A DNA stretch of 64,000 bases, taken from Afifellaceae bacterium (lineage in GTDB: Bacteria; Pseudomonadota; Alphaproteobacteria; Rhizobiales; Afifellaceae). The notes under the pieces are model-generated. The model was not told the origin of the DNA, ran no database searches, and saw nothing but the letters and a program-made list of their open reading frames with translations. Below are positions 1 to 11,015 of the stretch, one piece after another. Location: assembly GCA_028281235.1 (NCBI GenBank), contig JANQKG010000061.1, positions 52,071 to 116,070 on the forward strand. Direction: 5' to 3'. The position numbers and the translations under genes are program-made. Numbering within the stretch: the stretch's first letter is position 1; each line of letters opens with the position of its first letter.

Positions 1-995
1 TATGTCTGATTGAGATCGACTTTGCCGCGAAACACCCAATAGGCATAGGCCGTGTAGCCCAAAATGATGGGGAGCAGGATCACCGTGCCCACCAGCATGA
101 AGGCGAGGCTCTCATGCGGTGCAGCCGCCGCCCACAGCGTGATCGTGCGCGGCACGATATAGGGATAGACGCTGATTCCAATCCCCGCATAGCAGCTGAA
201 GAAGAGAAGGATCGCCATGACGAACGGCATGCCCTCACGGCCTTTTGCAAGGCTCCGAAAAAGCCCGAAGGCGATCGCCGCCACGACCAACGGCACCGGC
301 GACAGCCACGCAATGTTCGGCCATGAGAACCACCGGGCGCTAAGATCCGGGCTGAGGAACGGCGTCCACAGGCTTACAGCGGCGATGAACAGAAGCACCG
401 CGACGGAGAGGATCAAGGCCATGCCGAACATGCGCTCCTGCAGCGGCCCGCCCGTCTTCATGATGAGAAAGCAGGCGCCGAGCAGCGCATAGCCGAAGGA
501 GAGAGCCGCGCCGGTCATCACACTGAACGGCGTCAGCCAATCGAACCAGCCGCCGGCATAGGCGCGGTCGGCGATCTCAACACCCTGCACGAACGTGCCG
601 AGCGCAATGCCTTGCGTGAACGCCGCCACATGCGACCCCAGCACGAACGCCCAGGTCCAGGCGCGCCGATGCGCCGGGTCGCGGTGGCGGAACTCAAAGG
701 CCACGCCGCGGAAGACGAGCGCCAGAAGCATGGCGATCAGCGGTGCGTAAAGAGCCGGAAGCAGGACGGAGTAAGCGAGCGGAAAAGCCGCCATCAATCC
801 GCCGCCACCGAGCACCAGCCACGTCTCGTTGCCATCCCAGACCGGTGCGATGGCGGCGATCATCGTCTCTTCTTCCTCATCGGAATGCGCAAACGGCACC
901 AGGATGCCGATACCAAGATCGAAGCCGTCGAGCACAACATAGGCGAACACGGCGAATGCCAGGATGCCGCCCCAGATAAGGACGATGTCGGTCAT
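1..995 (-). CDS. cydB: Cytochrome bd-type ubiquinol oxidase subunit II (CydB), 3' end cut by window edge
   Basis: Second membrane subunit of a bd-type quinol oxidase, which pairs with CydA in the inner membrane to reduce O2 with ubiquinol. The frame read on the minus strand from an ATG at 995 stays open to base 1. It begins MTDIVLIWGGILAFAVF and runs into a glycine-rich first helix with LDGFDLGIG, then APVWDGNETWLVLGGGG, both CydB hallmarks. The last visible residues (GYTAYAYWVFRGKVDLNQ) match the usual CydB C-terminus, so only a few residues are missing. The start overlaps the cydA stop (ATGA), indicating translational coupling. The identity is clear; the exact length is not known because of the edge. 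Confidence 0.95.
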   Translation of the reverse strand, partial: MTDIVLIWGGILAFAVFAYVVLDGFDLGIGILVPFAHSDEEEETMIAAIAPVWDGNETWLVLGGGGLMAAFPLAYSVLLPALYAPLIAMLLALVFRGVAFEFRHRDPAHRRAWTWAFVLGSHVAAFTQGIALGTFVQGVEIADRAYAGGWFDWLTPFSVMTGAALSFGYALLGACFLIMKTGGPLQERMFGMALILSVAVLLFIAAVSLWTPFLSPDLSARWFSWPNIAWLSPVPLVVAAIAFGLFRSLAKGREGMPFVMAILLFFSCYAGIGISVYPYIVPRTITLWAAAAPHESLAFMLVGTVILLPIILGYTAYAYWVFRGKVDLNQT

Positions 996-2407
996 CAGGC
1001 GTCGGCTCCGCGGCCGCTCAGGTGGATACCTTTGACCGTGGCTCTCTCGTCCGGCCGTGGTTCCCTGGTCCCGTCGCCCGGATCTGCTGGTTCTGCGCGC
1101 ATCAGCTTGAGCAGGTACCAGACGCCAAAACCGAACACGACCAGATAGACCGCAACAAAGGCCAGAAGCGAACCGGCGACCGCCGGCGCCGCCACCGGCG
1201 AAATGGAATCCTCCGTGCGCAGCAGCCCATAGACCGTATAGGGCTGACGGCCGACCTCGGTGACGTACCAGCCGGCCAGGATGGCCACAAAGCCCGACGG
1301 GCCCATGGCGACGCACCAACGCAGGAACCAGGGCGTGTCGTAGAGCCGGCCGCCGCGGCGCAGCCACAATCCCACAATGGCGGTGGCAATCATCAAGAGC
1401 CCGAGGCCAACCATCACACGGAAGCTCCAGAACACGATCGGCACGCGCGGCCAATCCTCCCGCGGCCAGCTTTCCAGGCCACGCACGGTCCCGTTCAGTT
1501 CATGCGTCAGGATCAGGCTGCCAAGCTTGGGTATCTCCACGGCGTAACGCATCTCGCCGGCTTCCATGTCGGGTATGCCGAACAGGACAAGCGGCGCGCC
1601 CTCCATCTCCGCCTCAAAATGCCCCTCCATAGCGGCCACTTTCGCTGGTTGGTGCTCAAAGGTGTTTAGCCCGTGAAGGTCACCCACGACGAGTTGCAGT
1701 GGAGCGACCGCGACCGCCATCCACATCGCCATGGAGAACATGGTGCGGGCCTCAAGCCCGCGTGCGCCGCGCAGCAGGTGATAGGCGCCAGCCGCGCCCA
1801 CCAGAAAGGTGGTCGCCAGATACGCGGCAAGCACCATATGCACCAGCCGGTAAGGAAAGGACGGATTGAAGATGATGGCGAGCCAATCCACTGGCACGAA
1901 CTGGCCGGCTGCGTTGATCTCATAGCCGGCCGGCGTGTGCATCCAGCTGTTGGCTGCGAGAATCCAAAACGCCGAGATCAGCGACCCGACGGCCACCGCA
2001 AGCGTCGAGCCGAAATGCACGAACTTCGGCACGCGGTTCATTCCGAACAGCATGATGCCGAGGAAACCGGCCTCCAGGAAGAAGGCGGTCAGCACCTCGT
2101 AGCTCATCAAAGGCCCGATGATCGGGCCGGTCTTGTCGGAGAAGACGCTCCAATTCGTGCCGAACTGGTAGGAGAGCACGATGCCCGACACCACGCCCAT
2201 GCCGAAGGACAACGCGAACGCCTTCACCCAGATGCGGAAGAGCCGCAAATAGCGCGCCGACCCGGTCAGGAGCCAGAGCCCCTCCAACACTGCGAGAAAG
2301 CTGGCGAGACCGATCGACAGGGCGGGAAAGACGATGTGGAAGGAGACGGTAAAGGCGAACTGGAAGCGGGCAAGCAGGACGGGATCGAGGTTTTCAAGCA
2401 CGGACAC
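995..2407 (-). CDS. cydA: Cytochrome bd-type ubiquinol oxidase subunit I (CydA, short Q-loop CioA-like)
   Basis: Heme-carrying subunit of a bd-type quinol oxidase. The 470-residue product has the N-terminal FQFAFTVSFHIVFPALSIG segment with the conserved heme-ligand histidine, and GWYVTEVGRQPYTVYGLLRT near residue 380. It is shorter than E. coli CydA (about 520 residues) and lacks a long Q-loop insertion, which points to the CIO (cyanide-insensitive) subgroup; that placement is inference. The start is GTG at 2407, preceded by GGAG. The stop overlaps the cydB start by ATGA. A MarR-type regulator lies 146 bp upstream on the same strand and may control the operon. Confidence 0.95.
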   Translation of the reverse strand: MSVLENLDPVLLARFQFAFTVSFHIVFPALSIGLASFLAVLEGLWLLTGSARYLRLFRIWVKAFALSFGMGVVSGIVLSYQFGTNWSVFSDKTGPIIGPLMSYEVLTAFFLEAGFLGIMLFGMNRVPKFVHFGSTLAVAVGSLISAFWILAANSWMHTPAGYEINAAGQFVPVDWLAIIFNPSFPYRLVHMVLAAYLATTFLVGAAGAYHLLRGARGLEARTMFSMAMWMAVAVAPLQLVVGDLHGLNTFEHQPAKVAAMEGHFEAEMEGAPLVLFGIPDMEAGEMRYAVEIPKLGSLILTHELNGTVRGLESWPREDWPRVPIVFWSFRVMVGLGLLMIATAIVGLWLRRGGRLYDTPWFLRWCVAMGPSGFVAILAGWYVTEVGRQPYTVYGLLRTEDSISPVAAPAVAGSLLAFVAVYLVVFGFGVWYLLKLMRAEPADPGDGTREPRPDERATVKGIHLSGRGADA

Positions 2408-2553
2408 GCACTCCAGCGGCTCAAACGGCCATCCGGATGATGCGTGCCGAAGCCCGCCCTGCCAAGTCGCTTTTAGGTCGCGTACGTCGCCCCGGCCGAG
2501 AACTCGGCCGCGCGTCGTGAAGTCGATCCTTCGTCCCAGCCCTCAGGCCGACA

Positions 2554-2991
2554 TCATTGCTGCCGCGACGCCTGCTCGTTGCCGTTTTCAGTCAGGTTAC
2601 GCACGACCACGCCCAGGCTCGCTTTGAGCGGCTCCCGCTCCACATCCCGCAGCGCCTCTTCTTCTAGGACGCGCCAGATGGAATCGATGTCCGCGATGCG
2701 TTCGCGCGCAGCCTCCGTCAAACTGACGGCGACCTTGCGTCGGTCCCGGTCCATCACCTCGGTGCGAACCAGTCCGGCGGCCGCGAGCCGGCTAACCATC
2801 TTGGTGACCGTTGGCGGCTGAATCGCGAGAAGCTCCGCCGCACGGCCCATGGTGATAGGCCCATCTTGAAGAAGCATGAGCAAGGCATCCTGACCGGGAT
2901 GCAATCCGATGCGTGCAAGCAACCTGGCTGAACGGGCGCGATAAACCCGGGCGGCATGCAATAGGGCTGACGTCACCCTTTCTTGTTCCAT
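2554..2991 (-). CDS. MarR-family transcriptional regulator
   Basis: A 145-residue winged-helix regulator of the MarR family, expected to act as a DNA-binding dimer. The wHTH is visible as GPITMGRAAELLAIQPPTVTKMVSRLAAAGLV followed by the wing RTEVMDRDRRKVAVSLTEAA. I chose the ATG at 2991 over an upstream in-frame start at 3057, because GAGGAG lies a few bases before it and homologues start near this point. It sits directly upstream of cydAB on the same strand, so control of that operon (for example by a redox or phenolic signal) is plausible but not shown. A nested palindrome at 3058-3106 is the best operator candidate. Confidence 0.88.
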   Translation of the reverse strand: MEQERVTSALLHAARVYRARSARLLARIGLHPGQDALLMLLQDGPITMGRAAELLAIQPPTVTKMVSRLAAAGLVRTEVMDRDRRKVAVSLTEAARERIADIDSIWRVLEEEALRDVEREPLKASLGVVVRNLTENGNEQASRQQ

Positions 2992-3371
2992 TATGTCTCC
3001 TCGTTGCGCAGAATTCCCCTCCTGGCCCTGCGCCCATCCGCCGCCAAACTTCAGCATCCGTTCGGCGATGACCGCTCAGCGGTCAGCCCGCCCGATCGCC
3101 GAACGGAATGCTGTCGCAAGCAATGAATCCAATGTCGGCCAAACAATGTCATTAAGCAGACTATAGTCCGGGGTTTCGACTCTTCTGCCGTGTGTCGCCG
3201 CTGGGGCAGGAGATTGGGGCGCACCGCTCTGCAAAGAGCCGTTTACGGCGCGCCGTGCGGACCTTGCATCAGCGCCGCATGCTGTGGTCGAATCACATTT
3301 CCGTAGCGGGTTGGATTCGGCGTTGACGTGATCCGCCCGAGAACCGCCCTAAGCCTACGGGAACGGCGAGC
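2992..3371. other. Intergenic region between the MarR gene and the glgE operon
   Basis: This 380 bp stretch separates two divergently transcribed units, so it should carry promoters for both. I found no convincing coding frame and no RNA gene. Apart from the nested palindrome at 3058-3106, the only notable base-level feature is a less GC-rich patch around 3120-3170 (with TATAGT at 3162). I could not pair it with a well-spaced -35 box. Confidence 0.5.
3058..3106. promoter_or_regulatory. Nested inverted repeat, candidate operator
   Basis: An outer 12 bp inverted repeat (CCGTTCGGCGAT at 3058-3069 and ATCGCCGAACGG at 3095-3106) encloses a perfect 17 bp palindrome, TGACCGCT-C-AGCGGTCA, at 3069-3085. 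It lies about 70 bp upstream of the chosen MarR start. Dyads of this size are typical of MarR-dimer operators, but the nested form could also be an RNA hairpin in the leader. Neither arm is followed by a T run, so a terminator is unlikely. Confidence 0.45.
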
Positions 3372-5459
3372 ATGGACAAACGCGTGACGCAAGAGCCGGC
3401 CAGACGCAAAAGGCCAGCCTCTCCGGCCGCCAAGCCGCGCTCAAGCGCAGCGCAGGCGACCGCGGATCGGCCCGCAATCGACCCGCTCATGGCGCGTCTG
3501 GCCGCCAATCGGGTGGTGATTGAGGCGGTGTCGCCTGAGATCGATGGCGGCCGCTTCCCCGCCAAAGCCGCGATCGGCGACGCCTTCGTCGTGGAGGCGG
3601 ACATCTTCGCCGACGGCCACGACAAGATCGATGCAGCCCTGTTGATTCGCCTCAGCGACGAGAAAACCTGGCGCGAAATCCCGATGGCCTTCGTCGACAA
3701 CGACCGCTGGCGTGGTGTTGCGGTCGCGGAGGCGACGGGCCGCTACGTCTATACGCTGATCGCCTGGCGCGACCTCTTCGCCAGTTGGCGCGACGAAGTC
3801 TCCAAGAAGCATGCCGCCGGCGTTCCGGTCGCGCTTGAGCTGAAGGAGGGGCTTGAGCTCGTCGGGCGGACGCTTCGCGAGAGTGATAATATCGGCGACG
3901 CCGACCGCACAGCATTGCGGTCGCTTCTCAATAAACTTGAGACGACGCTGGAGGACGGCGAACGGCTTGCCACGCTTCTGTCCCACGATTGCGGAGAGCT
4001 GATGAAGCGGATCGGCATACGCGCCGACCTGTCGCGCTACGCCAAGGAGCTGGAGCTCGTCGTGGAGCGCAAGCTGGCGGCGTTCGGCGCATGGTACGAA
4101 TTGATGCCGCGCTCCATGTCGAATGATCCGCATAGGCACGGCACCTTTGACGACGTGATCGCCAAGCTGCCCTATGTCCGCGACCTCGGCTTCGACGTGC
4201 TCTACTTTCCGCCGATCCATCCGATCGGCCGCACCCATCGCAAGGGCAAGAACAACAGCCTGACAGCCGGGCCCGACGACCCGGGCAGTCCCTATGCCAT
4301 CGGCTCGGAGGATGGCGGCCACGACGCCATCCATCCTGAGCTCGGCACATTCGACGACTTCGCTCGCCTCGTAGAGGCGGCGCGCGCGCACGATCTGGAG
4401 ATTGCGCTCGACTTCGCCATCCAATGCTCGCCGGACCATCCGTGGATCAAGGAGCATCCTGAATGGTTCGACTGGCGGCCCGACGGCACCATCAAATTTG
4501 CCGAAAACCCACCGAAGAAATACGAGGACATCGTCAATGTCGGCTTCTCCCGCGACGCGCTGCCGGCGCTTTGGTATACGCTCCGCGACGTCGTGCTGTT
4601 CTGGGTCGACAAGGGCGTCACGATCTTCCGCGTCGACAACCCGCACACCAAGCCAATGCCGTTCTGGGAGTGGATGATCCGCGACGTGCAGGACTGCCAT
4701 CCTGACGTGATCTTCCTGGCGGAGGCCTTCACCCGCCCCAAGCGCATGAAGCACCTCGCCAAGATCGGCTTCACGCAATCCTATTCTTATTTCACCTGGC
4801 GCAACACCAAGTGGGATCTGACGGCCTATTTGAACGAACTGACCACGACCGAATGCCGCCACACCATGCGGCCGAACTTCTTCGTCAACACGCCTGACAT
4901 CAATCCGTACTATCTGCAGACGAGCGGCCGCCCGGGTTTCCGCGTCCGCCTGATGCTCGCCGCAACGCTTGCCGGCAATTACGGAATCTATTCAGGCTTT
5001 GAGCTGTGCGAGGCAGAGCCCGTTCCCGGCAAGGAAGAATATCTCAACTCGGAGAAATACGAGATCAAGGCCTGGGACTGGGACAGGCCGGAACACATCC
5101 GGCCCGACATCCGGCTGCTCAACCAATTGCGCAAGGAGCACGCAGCGCTTCAGTCCTTCGCCAACATCACCTTCTACAACGCGTGGAACGACAACATTCT
5201 CTATTACGGCAAGGCCACGCCCGCCAAAGATAGCTTCCTGCTTTTCGCCGTGAACCTCAACCCGCACACCGTCCAGGAAGCGCACTTTGAGGTGCCGCTT
5301 TGGGAGTTCGGCCTGCCCGACGAGGCGACGATCGGCGCGCATGACCTTGTCACCGACGCGCCGTTTGAGTGGCACGGCAAGATCCAGCACATGCGGCTTG
5401 ACCCGCACGACCGCCCCTACGCCATCTGGCAGCTCAATCCGGCCGGCAGGGCCTTTTGA
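3372..5459 (+). CDS. glgE: Alpha-1,4-glucan:maltose-1-phosphate maltosyltransferase (GlgE)
   Basis: GH13_3 enzyme that extends alpha-1,4-glucans using alpha-maltose 1-phosphate as donor. The 695-residue protein has a basic, disordered N-terminus (about residues 1-40), an N-terminal all-beta region, and a catalytic (beta/alpha)8 barrel with YFPPIHPIGRTHRKGKNN. The predicted nucleophile is Asp422 (in TIFRVDNPHTKP) and the acid is Glu451 (in FLAEAFTRPKRM). The stretch IGFTQSYSYFTWRNTKWDL is diagnostic for GlgE rather than a generic amylase. It is the first gene of a five-gene operon, and its stop overlaps the next start (TGATG). Confidence 0.96.
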   Translation: MDKRVTQEPARRKRPASPAAKPRSSAAQATADRPAIDPLMARLAANRVVIEAVSPEIDGGRFPAKAAIGDAFVVEADIFADGHDKIDAALLIRLSDEKTWREIPMAFVDNDRWRGVAVAEATGRYVYTLIAWRDLFASWRDEVSKKHAAGVPVALELKEGLELVGRTLRESDNIGDADRTALRSLLNKLETTLEDGERLATLLSHDCGELMKRIGIRADLSRYAKELELVVERKLAAFGAWYELMPRSMSNDPHRHGTFDDVIAKLPYVRDLGFDVLYFPPIHPIGRTHRKGKNNSLTAGPDDPGSPYAIGSEDGGHDAIHPELGTFDDFARLVEAARAHDLEIALDFAIQCSPDHPWIKEHPEWFDWRPDGTIKFAENPPKKYEDIVNVGFSRDALPALWYTLRDVVLFWVDKGVTIFRVDNPHTKPMPFWEWMIRDVQDCHPDVIFLAEAFTRPKRMKHLAKIGFTQSYSYFTWRNTKWDLTAYLNELTTTECRHTMRPNFFVNTPDINPYYLQTSGRPGFRVRLMLAATLAGNYGIYSGFELCEAEPVPGKEEYLNSEKYEIKAWDWDRPEHIRPDIRLLNQLRKEHAALQSFANITFYNAWNDNILYYGKATPAKDSFLLFAVNLNPHTVQEAHFEVPLWEFGLPDEATIGAHDLVTDAPFEWHGKIQHMRLDPHDRPYAIWQLNPAGRAF

Positions 5460-8400
5460 TGAACGACCAGGCGGCACAGAGCGTCGCAGCACCCGCATCC
5501 AAGCGCGCGGACCTGATCGATCGCTCCGAGCGCGACTGGTATAAGGACGCGATCATCTACCAATTGCACGTCAAGGCGTTTTGCGATTCCAACGGAGACG
5601 GCATCGGCGATTTCACCGGCTTGCTCCAGCAGCTCGACTACATCGAGAGCCTCGGCGTCAATGTGATCTGGGTCTTGCCGTTCTACCCCTCGCCGCTCCG
5701 CGATGACGGCTACGACATCGCCGACTATCGTTCCATCAATCCGGCTTATGGCGACATGCGCGCCTTCCGCCGCTTTATCGCCGAGGCGCATCGGCGGAAC
5801 ATCCGGGTCATCACTGAGCTTGTCATCAACCACACCTCCGACCAGCATCCGTGGTTTCAAAAAGCTCGGCGCGCGAAGCCCGGCTCTGCCGCACGCAATT
5901 TCTATGTGTGGAGCGACACCGACGAGTGCTATCTCGGCACGCGCATCATCTTCGTCGACACGGAAAAATCCAACTGGACCTGGGATCCGGAAGCTCACGC
6001 CTTCTTCTGGCACCGCTTCTATTCCCACCAGCCCGACCTCAATTTCGACAATCCGCGCGTCGTGGAAGAAGTGCTGCGCATCATGCGCTACTGGCTGGAG
6101 ATGGGCGTTGACGGGCTGCGGCTCGACGCCATCCCCTATCTGGTAGAGCGCGAAGGCACCAACAACGAGAACCTGCCGGAAACCCACGACGTCCTGAAGG
6201 CCATCCGCGCCGATCTCGACAAGCATTTCCCCGACCGCATGCTCTTGGCGGAGGCCAATCAATGGCCGGAGGACACGCGCCCGTATTTCGGCGAGGGCGA
6301 CGAATGCCACATGGCGTTCCACTTCCCGCTCATGCCGCGCATGTATATGGCCGTGGCGCAGGAGGACCGGCACCCCATCACCGACATCGTCCGCCAGACG
6401 CCGGATATCCCTGAAAGCTGCCAATGGGCGATCTTTCTGAGGAACCATGACGAGCTGACGCTGGAAATGGTGACGGCGGAAGAGCGCGATTACCTCTGGC
6501 GCACCTACGCAAGCGATTCCCGCGCCCGCATCAATCTCGGCATCCGCCGTCGGCTGGCGCCGCTGATGGACAACGACCGGCGCAAGATCGAGCTGATGAA
6601 CGCGCTGCTCCTGTCCATGCCCGGCACGCCCGTTCTTTATTACGGCGACGAACTCGGCATGGGCGACAATTATTATCTCGGCGACCGCGACGGCGTGCGC
6701 ACACCGATGCAATGGTCGGCCGATCGCAATGGCGGCTTCAGCCGCGCCAACCCGCAGCAGCTCTATCTGCCGCCCATCATGGATCCCGTGTACGGCTTCC
6801 AGGCCGTCAACGTGGAAGCGCAGAACAAGGAAGCCTCGTCGCTGCTCAACTGGATGCGCCGGATGATCGGTGTGCGCAAGCAGCATCCCTGCTTCGGCCG
6901 GGGTTCGCTGTCGTTCCTCTACCCGACCAACCGCAAGATTCTCGCCTATATTCGCAGCCACGATAATGAGCGCATCCTCTGCGTCGCCAATCTGTCGCGC
7001 CAGGCACAGGCGGTGGAGATCGATCTGTCGGAGTTCAATGGCGCAGTGCCGATCGAGCTGACCGGCGGCGCGCCTTTTCCTCCGATCGGTGAGCTGCCCT
7101 ATCTCCTCACACTGCCGGCCTACGGCTTCTTTTGGTTTCTATTGACCGACGAAGCGGAAGCGCCACTTTGGCATATGCACACGCCTGAGCCGCTGCCTGA
7201 GTTTCTGACGCTGACGGCGCGCGGCGGCCGTATCGAGCAGGCATTGGAGGACCGTGGCCTGCAGACCTTGGAGCGCGAGGCACTGCCGGAATTCCTGCCG
7301 CGCCAGCGCTGGTTTTCCGCTAAGGGCGCCAGGATACGCAACGTGAAGGTCGCCTCGCTCGGCGGCATTGGCGACGGCGAGCCGAACCAGCTTCTGCTCG
7401 TCACCGCCGATCTCGGCGACGCGAAGCAGCTCTACTTTCTTCCCGTCACCGTTCTGTGGGGCGAGCAGAACCTCAGCTTCGGCGCGCCAAAACTCTCTTA
7501 TACGCTGGCACGGACCCGGTACGGCCCTGTGCTCGGTGCCCTGATCGACGGCTCGCATGACGAGCGCTTCATCGGCGATCTCGTCCGCGCCATGCGCGAG
7601 AAAGTCGAGCATCCCGCCAATGGCGGCCGGATCGTCTTTAACGCAAGCGAGGCGTTCGACGGCATGGATATCGCCGGCGACATCTCTGGTGTCGGCGTTG
7701 AGCAAAGCAACGTATCGGCCATTATCGGCGACACGGCCATGCTCAAAATCTACAAGCATCTCAGCGAAGGGGAGCAGCCGGAGATCGAAGTGTCGCGCTT
7801 CCTGACGGAGGCGGCCGGCTATACCCACACACCGGCCTTCCTCGGCAGCGCCCATTATCTGCCTGAGAAGGGCGAGCCCGTCGCGCTCGCAGCCGCATTC
7901 AGCTTCGTGCAGAATCAGGGCGACGCGTGGGGCGTCACCGTCGACGCGCTGGAGCGCGAACTCGACGAATACGCCCTGCTTCCCCATGATGAGTCCGGCG
8001 CGCTCACCGTGCCGGAGCCCGCCTTCGGCCATCCGCTGGATATGGCCTCCACGCTCGGCCGCCGAACCGCCGAGCTGCACGCCGCCTTCGCCACGCCGAC
8101 GCGCAACAAGGCCTTCGCCGCCGAGCCCATCAAGGCGGCCGACATTCGCCGCTGGGCAAGCGCCGTCGCCAGCGACGCTAAGCACGCCTTCCGCGAGCTC
8201 GACAATGTTCTCGGCCTGACGGAAGAATTGCGCGCCGACGTCGCCATGTTGTTGGCGGCCAAACGTCCGTTCCTCGATCGCATTGCCGACCTGAAGGGCT
8301 TGGCCGCGGGCGGCCGCAAAACGCGCATCCACGGCGACTACCATCTCGGCCAGGTGCTGGTGGTCAAAGACGACGTCATGATCATCGACTTTGAAGGCGA

Positions 8401-8785
8401 GCCGCGCCGCAACCTGGCGGAGCGCCGGCGCAAGAGCTCCGGCCTGCGCGACGTCGCCGCCATGCTGCGTTCGTTCGACTATGCCGCCTGGTCGGCGCTC
8501 GATCGGCTTCGCACACGCAGCGGCTTTGTGGAGACACGCATCATGAGCCGCGCTTTCGCGTGGCGTGACCAGGCGATCGACGACTTCCTCGCCGCCTATT
8601 GGGCGATTGTGGAGGACGCCGATATCCACGCCGAGCCAAGCGTCCGCGAAGGCCACCTGGAGCTCTTCCGCATCCAGAAGGCGCTCTACGAGCTGAGCTA
8701 CGAAGCGAACCACCGGCCCACCTGGCTCTCCATTCCGGTTCGCGGTCTGCTTGACCTGATCGCACCACAATCCGGGGGCGCATGA
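5459..8785 (+). CDS. treS: Trehalose synthase / maltokinase fusion (TreS-Pep2)
   Basis: A bifunctional protein of 1108 residues. The N-terminal half (about 15-560) is a GH13 trehalose synthase that interconverts trehalose and maltose, with likely nucleophile Asp223 (in [10 protein letters not shown]), acid Glu265 (in LLAEANQWP) and [12 protein letters not shown]. The C-terminal part (from about 610, [12 protein letters not shown]) is a maltokinase that makes maltose 1-phosphate, with the kinase motifs [11 protein letters not shown] near 957 and IIDFEGEP. Fusion places the two steps that feed GlgE in one polypeptide. The ATG at 5459 overlaps the glgE stop by one base. A TTG just before it is also in frame but less likely. 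The stop overlaps glgB (ATGA). Confidence 0.95.
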   Translation: MNDQAAQSVAAPASKRADLIDRSERDWYKDAIIYQLHVKAFCDSNGDGIGDFTGLLQQLDYIESLGVNVIWVLPFYPSPLRDDGYDIADYRSINPAYGDMRAFRRFIAEAHRRNIRVITELVINHTSDQHPWFQKARRAKPGSAARNFYVWSDTDECYLGTRIIFVDTEKSNWTWDPEAHAFFWHRFYSHQPDLNFDNPRVVEEVLRIMRYWLEMGVDGLRLDAIPYLVEREGTNNENLPETHDVLKAIRADLDKHFPDRMLLAEANQWPEDTRPYFGEGDECHMAFHFPLMPRMYMAVAQEDRHPITDIVRQTPDIPESCQWAIFLRNHDELTLEMVTAEERDYLWRTYASDSRARINLGIRRRLAPLMDNDRRKIELMNALLLSMPGTPVLYYGDELGMGDNYYLGDRDGVRTPMQWSADRNGGFSRANPQQLYLPPIMDPVYGFQAVNVEAQNKEASSLLNWMRRMIGVRKQHPCFGRGSLSFLYPTNRKILAYIRSHDNERILCVANLSRQAQAVEIDLSEFNGAVPIELTGGAPFPPIGELPYLLTLPAYGFFWFLLTDEAEAPLWHMHTPEPLPEFLTLTARGGRIEQALEDRGLQTLEREALPEFLPRQRWFSAKGARIRNVKVASLGGIGDGEPNQLLLVTADLGDAKQLYFLPVTVLWGEQNLSFGAPKLSYTLARTRYGPVLGALIDGSHDERFIGDLVRAMREKVEHPANGGRIVFNASEAFDGMDIAGDISGVGVEQSNVSAIIGDTAMLKIYKHLSEGEQPEIEVSRFLTEAAGYTHTPAFLGSAHYLPEKGEPVALAAAFSFVQNQGDAWGVTVDALERELDEYALLPHDESGALTVPEPAFGHPLDMASTLGRRTAELHAAFATPTRNKAFAAEPIKAADIRRWASAVASDAKHAFRELDNVLGLTEELRADVAMLLAAKRPFLDRIADLKGLAAGGRKTRIHGDYHLGQVLVVKDDVMIIDFEGEPRRNLAERRRKSSGLRDVAAMLRSFDYAAWSALDRLRTRSGFVETRIMSRAFAWRDQAIDDFLAAYWAIVEDADIHAEPSVREGHLELFRIQKALYELSYEANHRPTWLSIPVRGLLDLIAPQSGGA

Positions 8786-11001
8786 GCCGCAACCCGCCCC
8801 CCGCCCCAAGCTGGAAACCGGACGCCGCGGCCATCGCAGCGATCGCCGAAGGCCGTCACGGCGACCCTTTTGCCGTTTTGGGCCTGCACACCACGCCCGA
8901 TGGCACGCAATCCATCCGCGCGTTCTGGCCGGGCGCCGAGGCCGCGACAATCATCGACGCCGCGACCGGCGAAGAGATGGCGACGCTGGAGACCCTGCAC
9001 CCGGACGGCTTCTTCGCCGGGCCGGTGACCGGTCACGGCGAGGCGTTCGCCTATCGCCTGCGCTTCACCCATGGCAGCGCAAGCTGGGAGGCGGAGGACC
9101 CCTATCGCTTCTCCTCCGTGCTTGGCGACATGGACATCTACCTCATGGCGGAGGGCAGCCATCGGCGCATCTACGAGCGGCTCGGCGCACATCCGCGAAC
9201 GATCGACGGCGTGGAGGGCGTCAGCTTCGCGGTGTGGGCCCCCAACGCCAAACGTGTCAGCGTGGTCGGCGACTTCAACCAATGGGACGGGCGCCGCCAC
9301 CCCATGCGCAAGCGCGTCGAGGCCGGTGTGTGGGAGATCTTTCTGCCCGGCGTCATGCCGGGTGCGCATTACAAATACGAGCTGGTGACGCGCGACGACA
9401 CGCCGCCGTCGCTCAAGGCCGACCCCGTCGGCTTTCAGCAGGAAGTGCCGCCCGCCACCGCCTCCTGCGTGGTCGGTCTTCCGCCGCTTGAATGGCACGA
9501 TGCGGAATGGATGGCGGCGCGCGGCGAGAAGCAGGCGCTCTCCGCCCCGATCTCCATCTATGAGGTGCATCTCGGGTCGTGGCGGCGCGGCGAGGGCAAC
9601 AGCCTTCTCACCTATGACGAGTTGGCGGAGCAATTGCTGGCTTATGTGGAGGACATGGGTTTCACCCACATTGAGTGCCTGCCGGTCTCTGAGCATCCCT
9701 TCTCCGGGTCATGGGGCTATCAGCCGATCGGCCTTTTTGCGCCGACGAGCCGCTTCGGGTCGCATGAGGCGTTTGCACGGTTCGTCGACCGCTTCCACCA
9801 GGCCGGCATCGGCGTAATCATCGATTGGGTGCCGGCGCACTTTCCTTCAGACGCCCACGGTCTCGTTCGCTTCGACGGAACCGCGCTTTACGAGCACGAG
9901 GACCCGCGACTCGGCTTCCATCAGGACTGGAACACGCTCATCTACAATTTCGGCCGCACCGAGGTCCGCAATTTCCTCGTCGCTAACGCGCTTTACTGGT
10001 TGGAGCGCTTTCATATCGACGCGCTGCGCGTCGATGCCGTAGCGTCCATGCTCTACCTCGATTACAGCCGCGAGGTCGGCGAATGGATTCCCAATGTCCA
10101 TGGCGGCCGCGAGAATCTCGACGCCATCGCCTTCCTGCGCGAGCTGAATACCCGCCTCTTCGCCGACCATCCCGGCGCCACCACGATCGCAGAGGAATCG
10201 ACCGCCTGGCCGCAGGTCTCGCGCCCCGTCGACGGTGGCGGCCTCGGCTTCGGCTACAAATGGAACATGGGCTGGATGCACGACACGCTGGAATATATGT
10301 CGCACGAGCCCGTGCACCGCAAATACCATCACCACCAGATGACGTTCGGCATCCACTACGCCTTCTCCGAGAATTTCGTGCTGCCGCTCTCCCATGACGA
10401 AGTCGTGCACGGCAAAGGCTCGCTGCTCGCCAAGATGCCCGGCGACCGCTGGCAGAAATTCGCCAATCTGCGCGCTTATTACGCGTTCATGTGGACGCAT
10501 CCCGGCAAGAAGCTGCTCTTCATGGGCGGCGAGTTCGGCCAGGAGCGCGAATGGAACCACGACTTTTCGCTCGACTGGCATCTGCTTGACGATCCGGCGC
10601 ATCGCACGCTGCAGGCGCTCGTGCGCGACCTCAACCGCCTCTACCGCGAGATACCGGCGCTGCATGCCCGCGACGCCGATCCCGGCGGCTTTGAATGGAT
10701 CGACGCGACCGATTCCGACAACAGCGTCTACGCCTTCATGCGGCACGGCGGACCGGGCGACGCGCCGGTCCTGGTGGTGTGCAACTTCACGCCGGTCGTG
10801 CGCGAGAACTATCGGATCGGCGTGCCGTGCGGCGAGCGCTGGACGGAGCGCCTCAATACGGATGCGGCAATCTATGGCGGGTCAAATGTCGGAAATTCCG
10901 GTACGGTGTTCGCCGATCCTGAGGGCTGGCACGGCCGGCCGGCCTCCTTATCGCTGACCCTGCCGCCGCTCGCCACGATCGTTCTCCAGCACGCCGAATA
11001 G
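8782..11001 (+). CDS. glgB: 1,4-alpha-glucan branching enzyme (GlgB)
   Basis: Introduces alpha-1,6 branches into the linear glucan made by GlgE. The 739-residue protein is full length for the two-module bacterial form. It has an N-terminal region, a CBM48 domain ([25 protein letters not shown] around 150-175) and a GH13 barrel with [17 protein letters not shown]. The predicted nucleophile is Asp418 ([11 protein letters not shown]) and the acid is Glu471 ([10 protein letters not shown]), with [16 protein letters not shown] further on. Its start overlaps the treS stop by 4 bp. The C-terminal beta domain ends normally, with no truncation. Confidence 0.97.
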   Translation: MSRNPPPAPSWKPDAAAIAAIAEGRHGDPFAVLGLHTTPDGTQSIRAFWPGAEAATIIDAATGEEMATLETLHPDGFFAGPVTGHGEAFAYRLRFTHGSASWEAEDPYRFSSVLGDMDIYLMAEGSHRRIYERLGAHPRTIDGVEGVSFAVWAPNAKRVSVVGDFNQWDGRRHPMRKRVEAGVWEIFLPGVMPGAHYKYELVTRDDTPPSLKADPVGFQQEVPPATASCVVGLPPLEWHDAEWMAARGEKQALSAPISIYEVHLGSWRRGEGNSLLTYDELAEQLLAYVEDMGFTHIECLPVSEHPFSGSWGYQPIGLFAPTSRFGSHEAFARFVDRFHQAGIGVIIDWVPAHFPSDAHGLVRFDGTALYEHEDPRLGFHQDWNTLIYNFGRTEVRNFLVANALYWLERFHIDALRVDAVASMLYLDYSREVGEWIPNVHGGRENLDAIAFLRELNTRLFADHPGATTIAEESTAWPQVSRPVDGGGLGFGYKWNMGWMHDTLEYMSHEPVHRKYHHHQMTFGIHYAFSENFVLPLSHDEVVHGKGSLLAKMPGDRWQKFANLRAYYAFMWTHPGKKLLFMGGEFGQEREWNHDFSLDWHLLDDPAHRTLQALVRDLNRLYREIPALHARDADPGGFEWIDATDSDNSVYAFMRHGGPGDAPVLVVCNFTPVVRENYRIGVPCGERWTERLNTDAAIYGGSNVGNSGTVFADPEGWHGRPASLSLTLPPLATIVLQHAE

Positions 11002-11015
11002 GAGCCGCCTGCTTC

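Noticed and set aside
2408..2553. Possible FNR/Anr box before cydA
   Set aside because: No TTGAT-N4-ATCAA or near match is present between the MarR stop and the cydA start.
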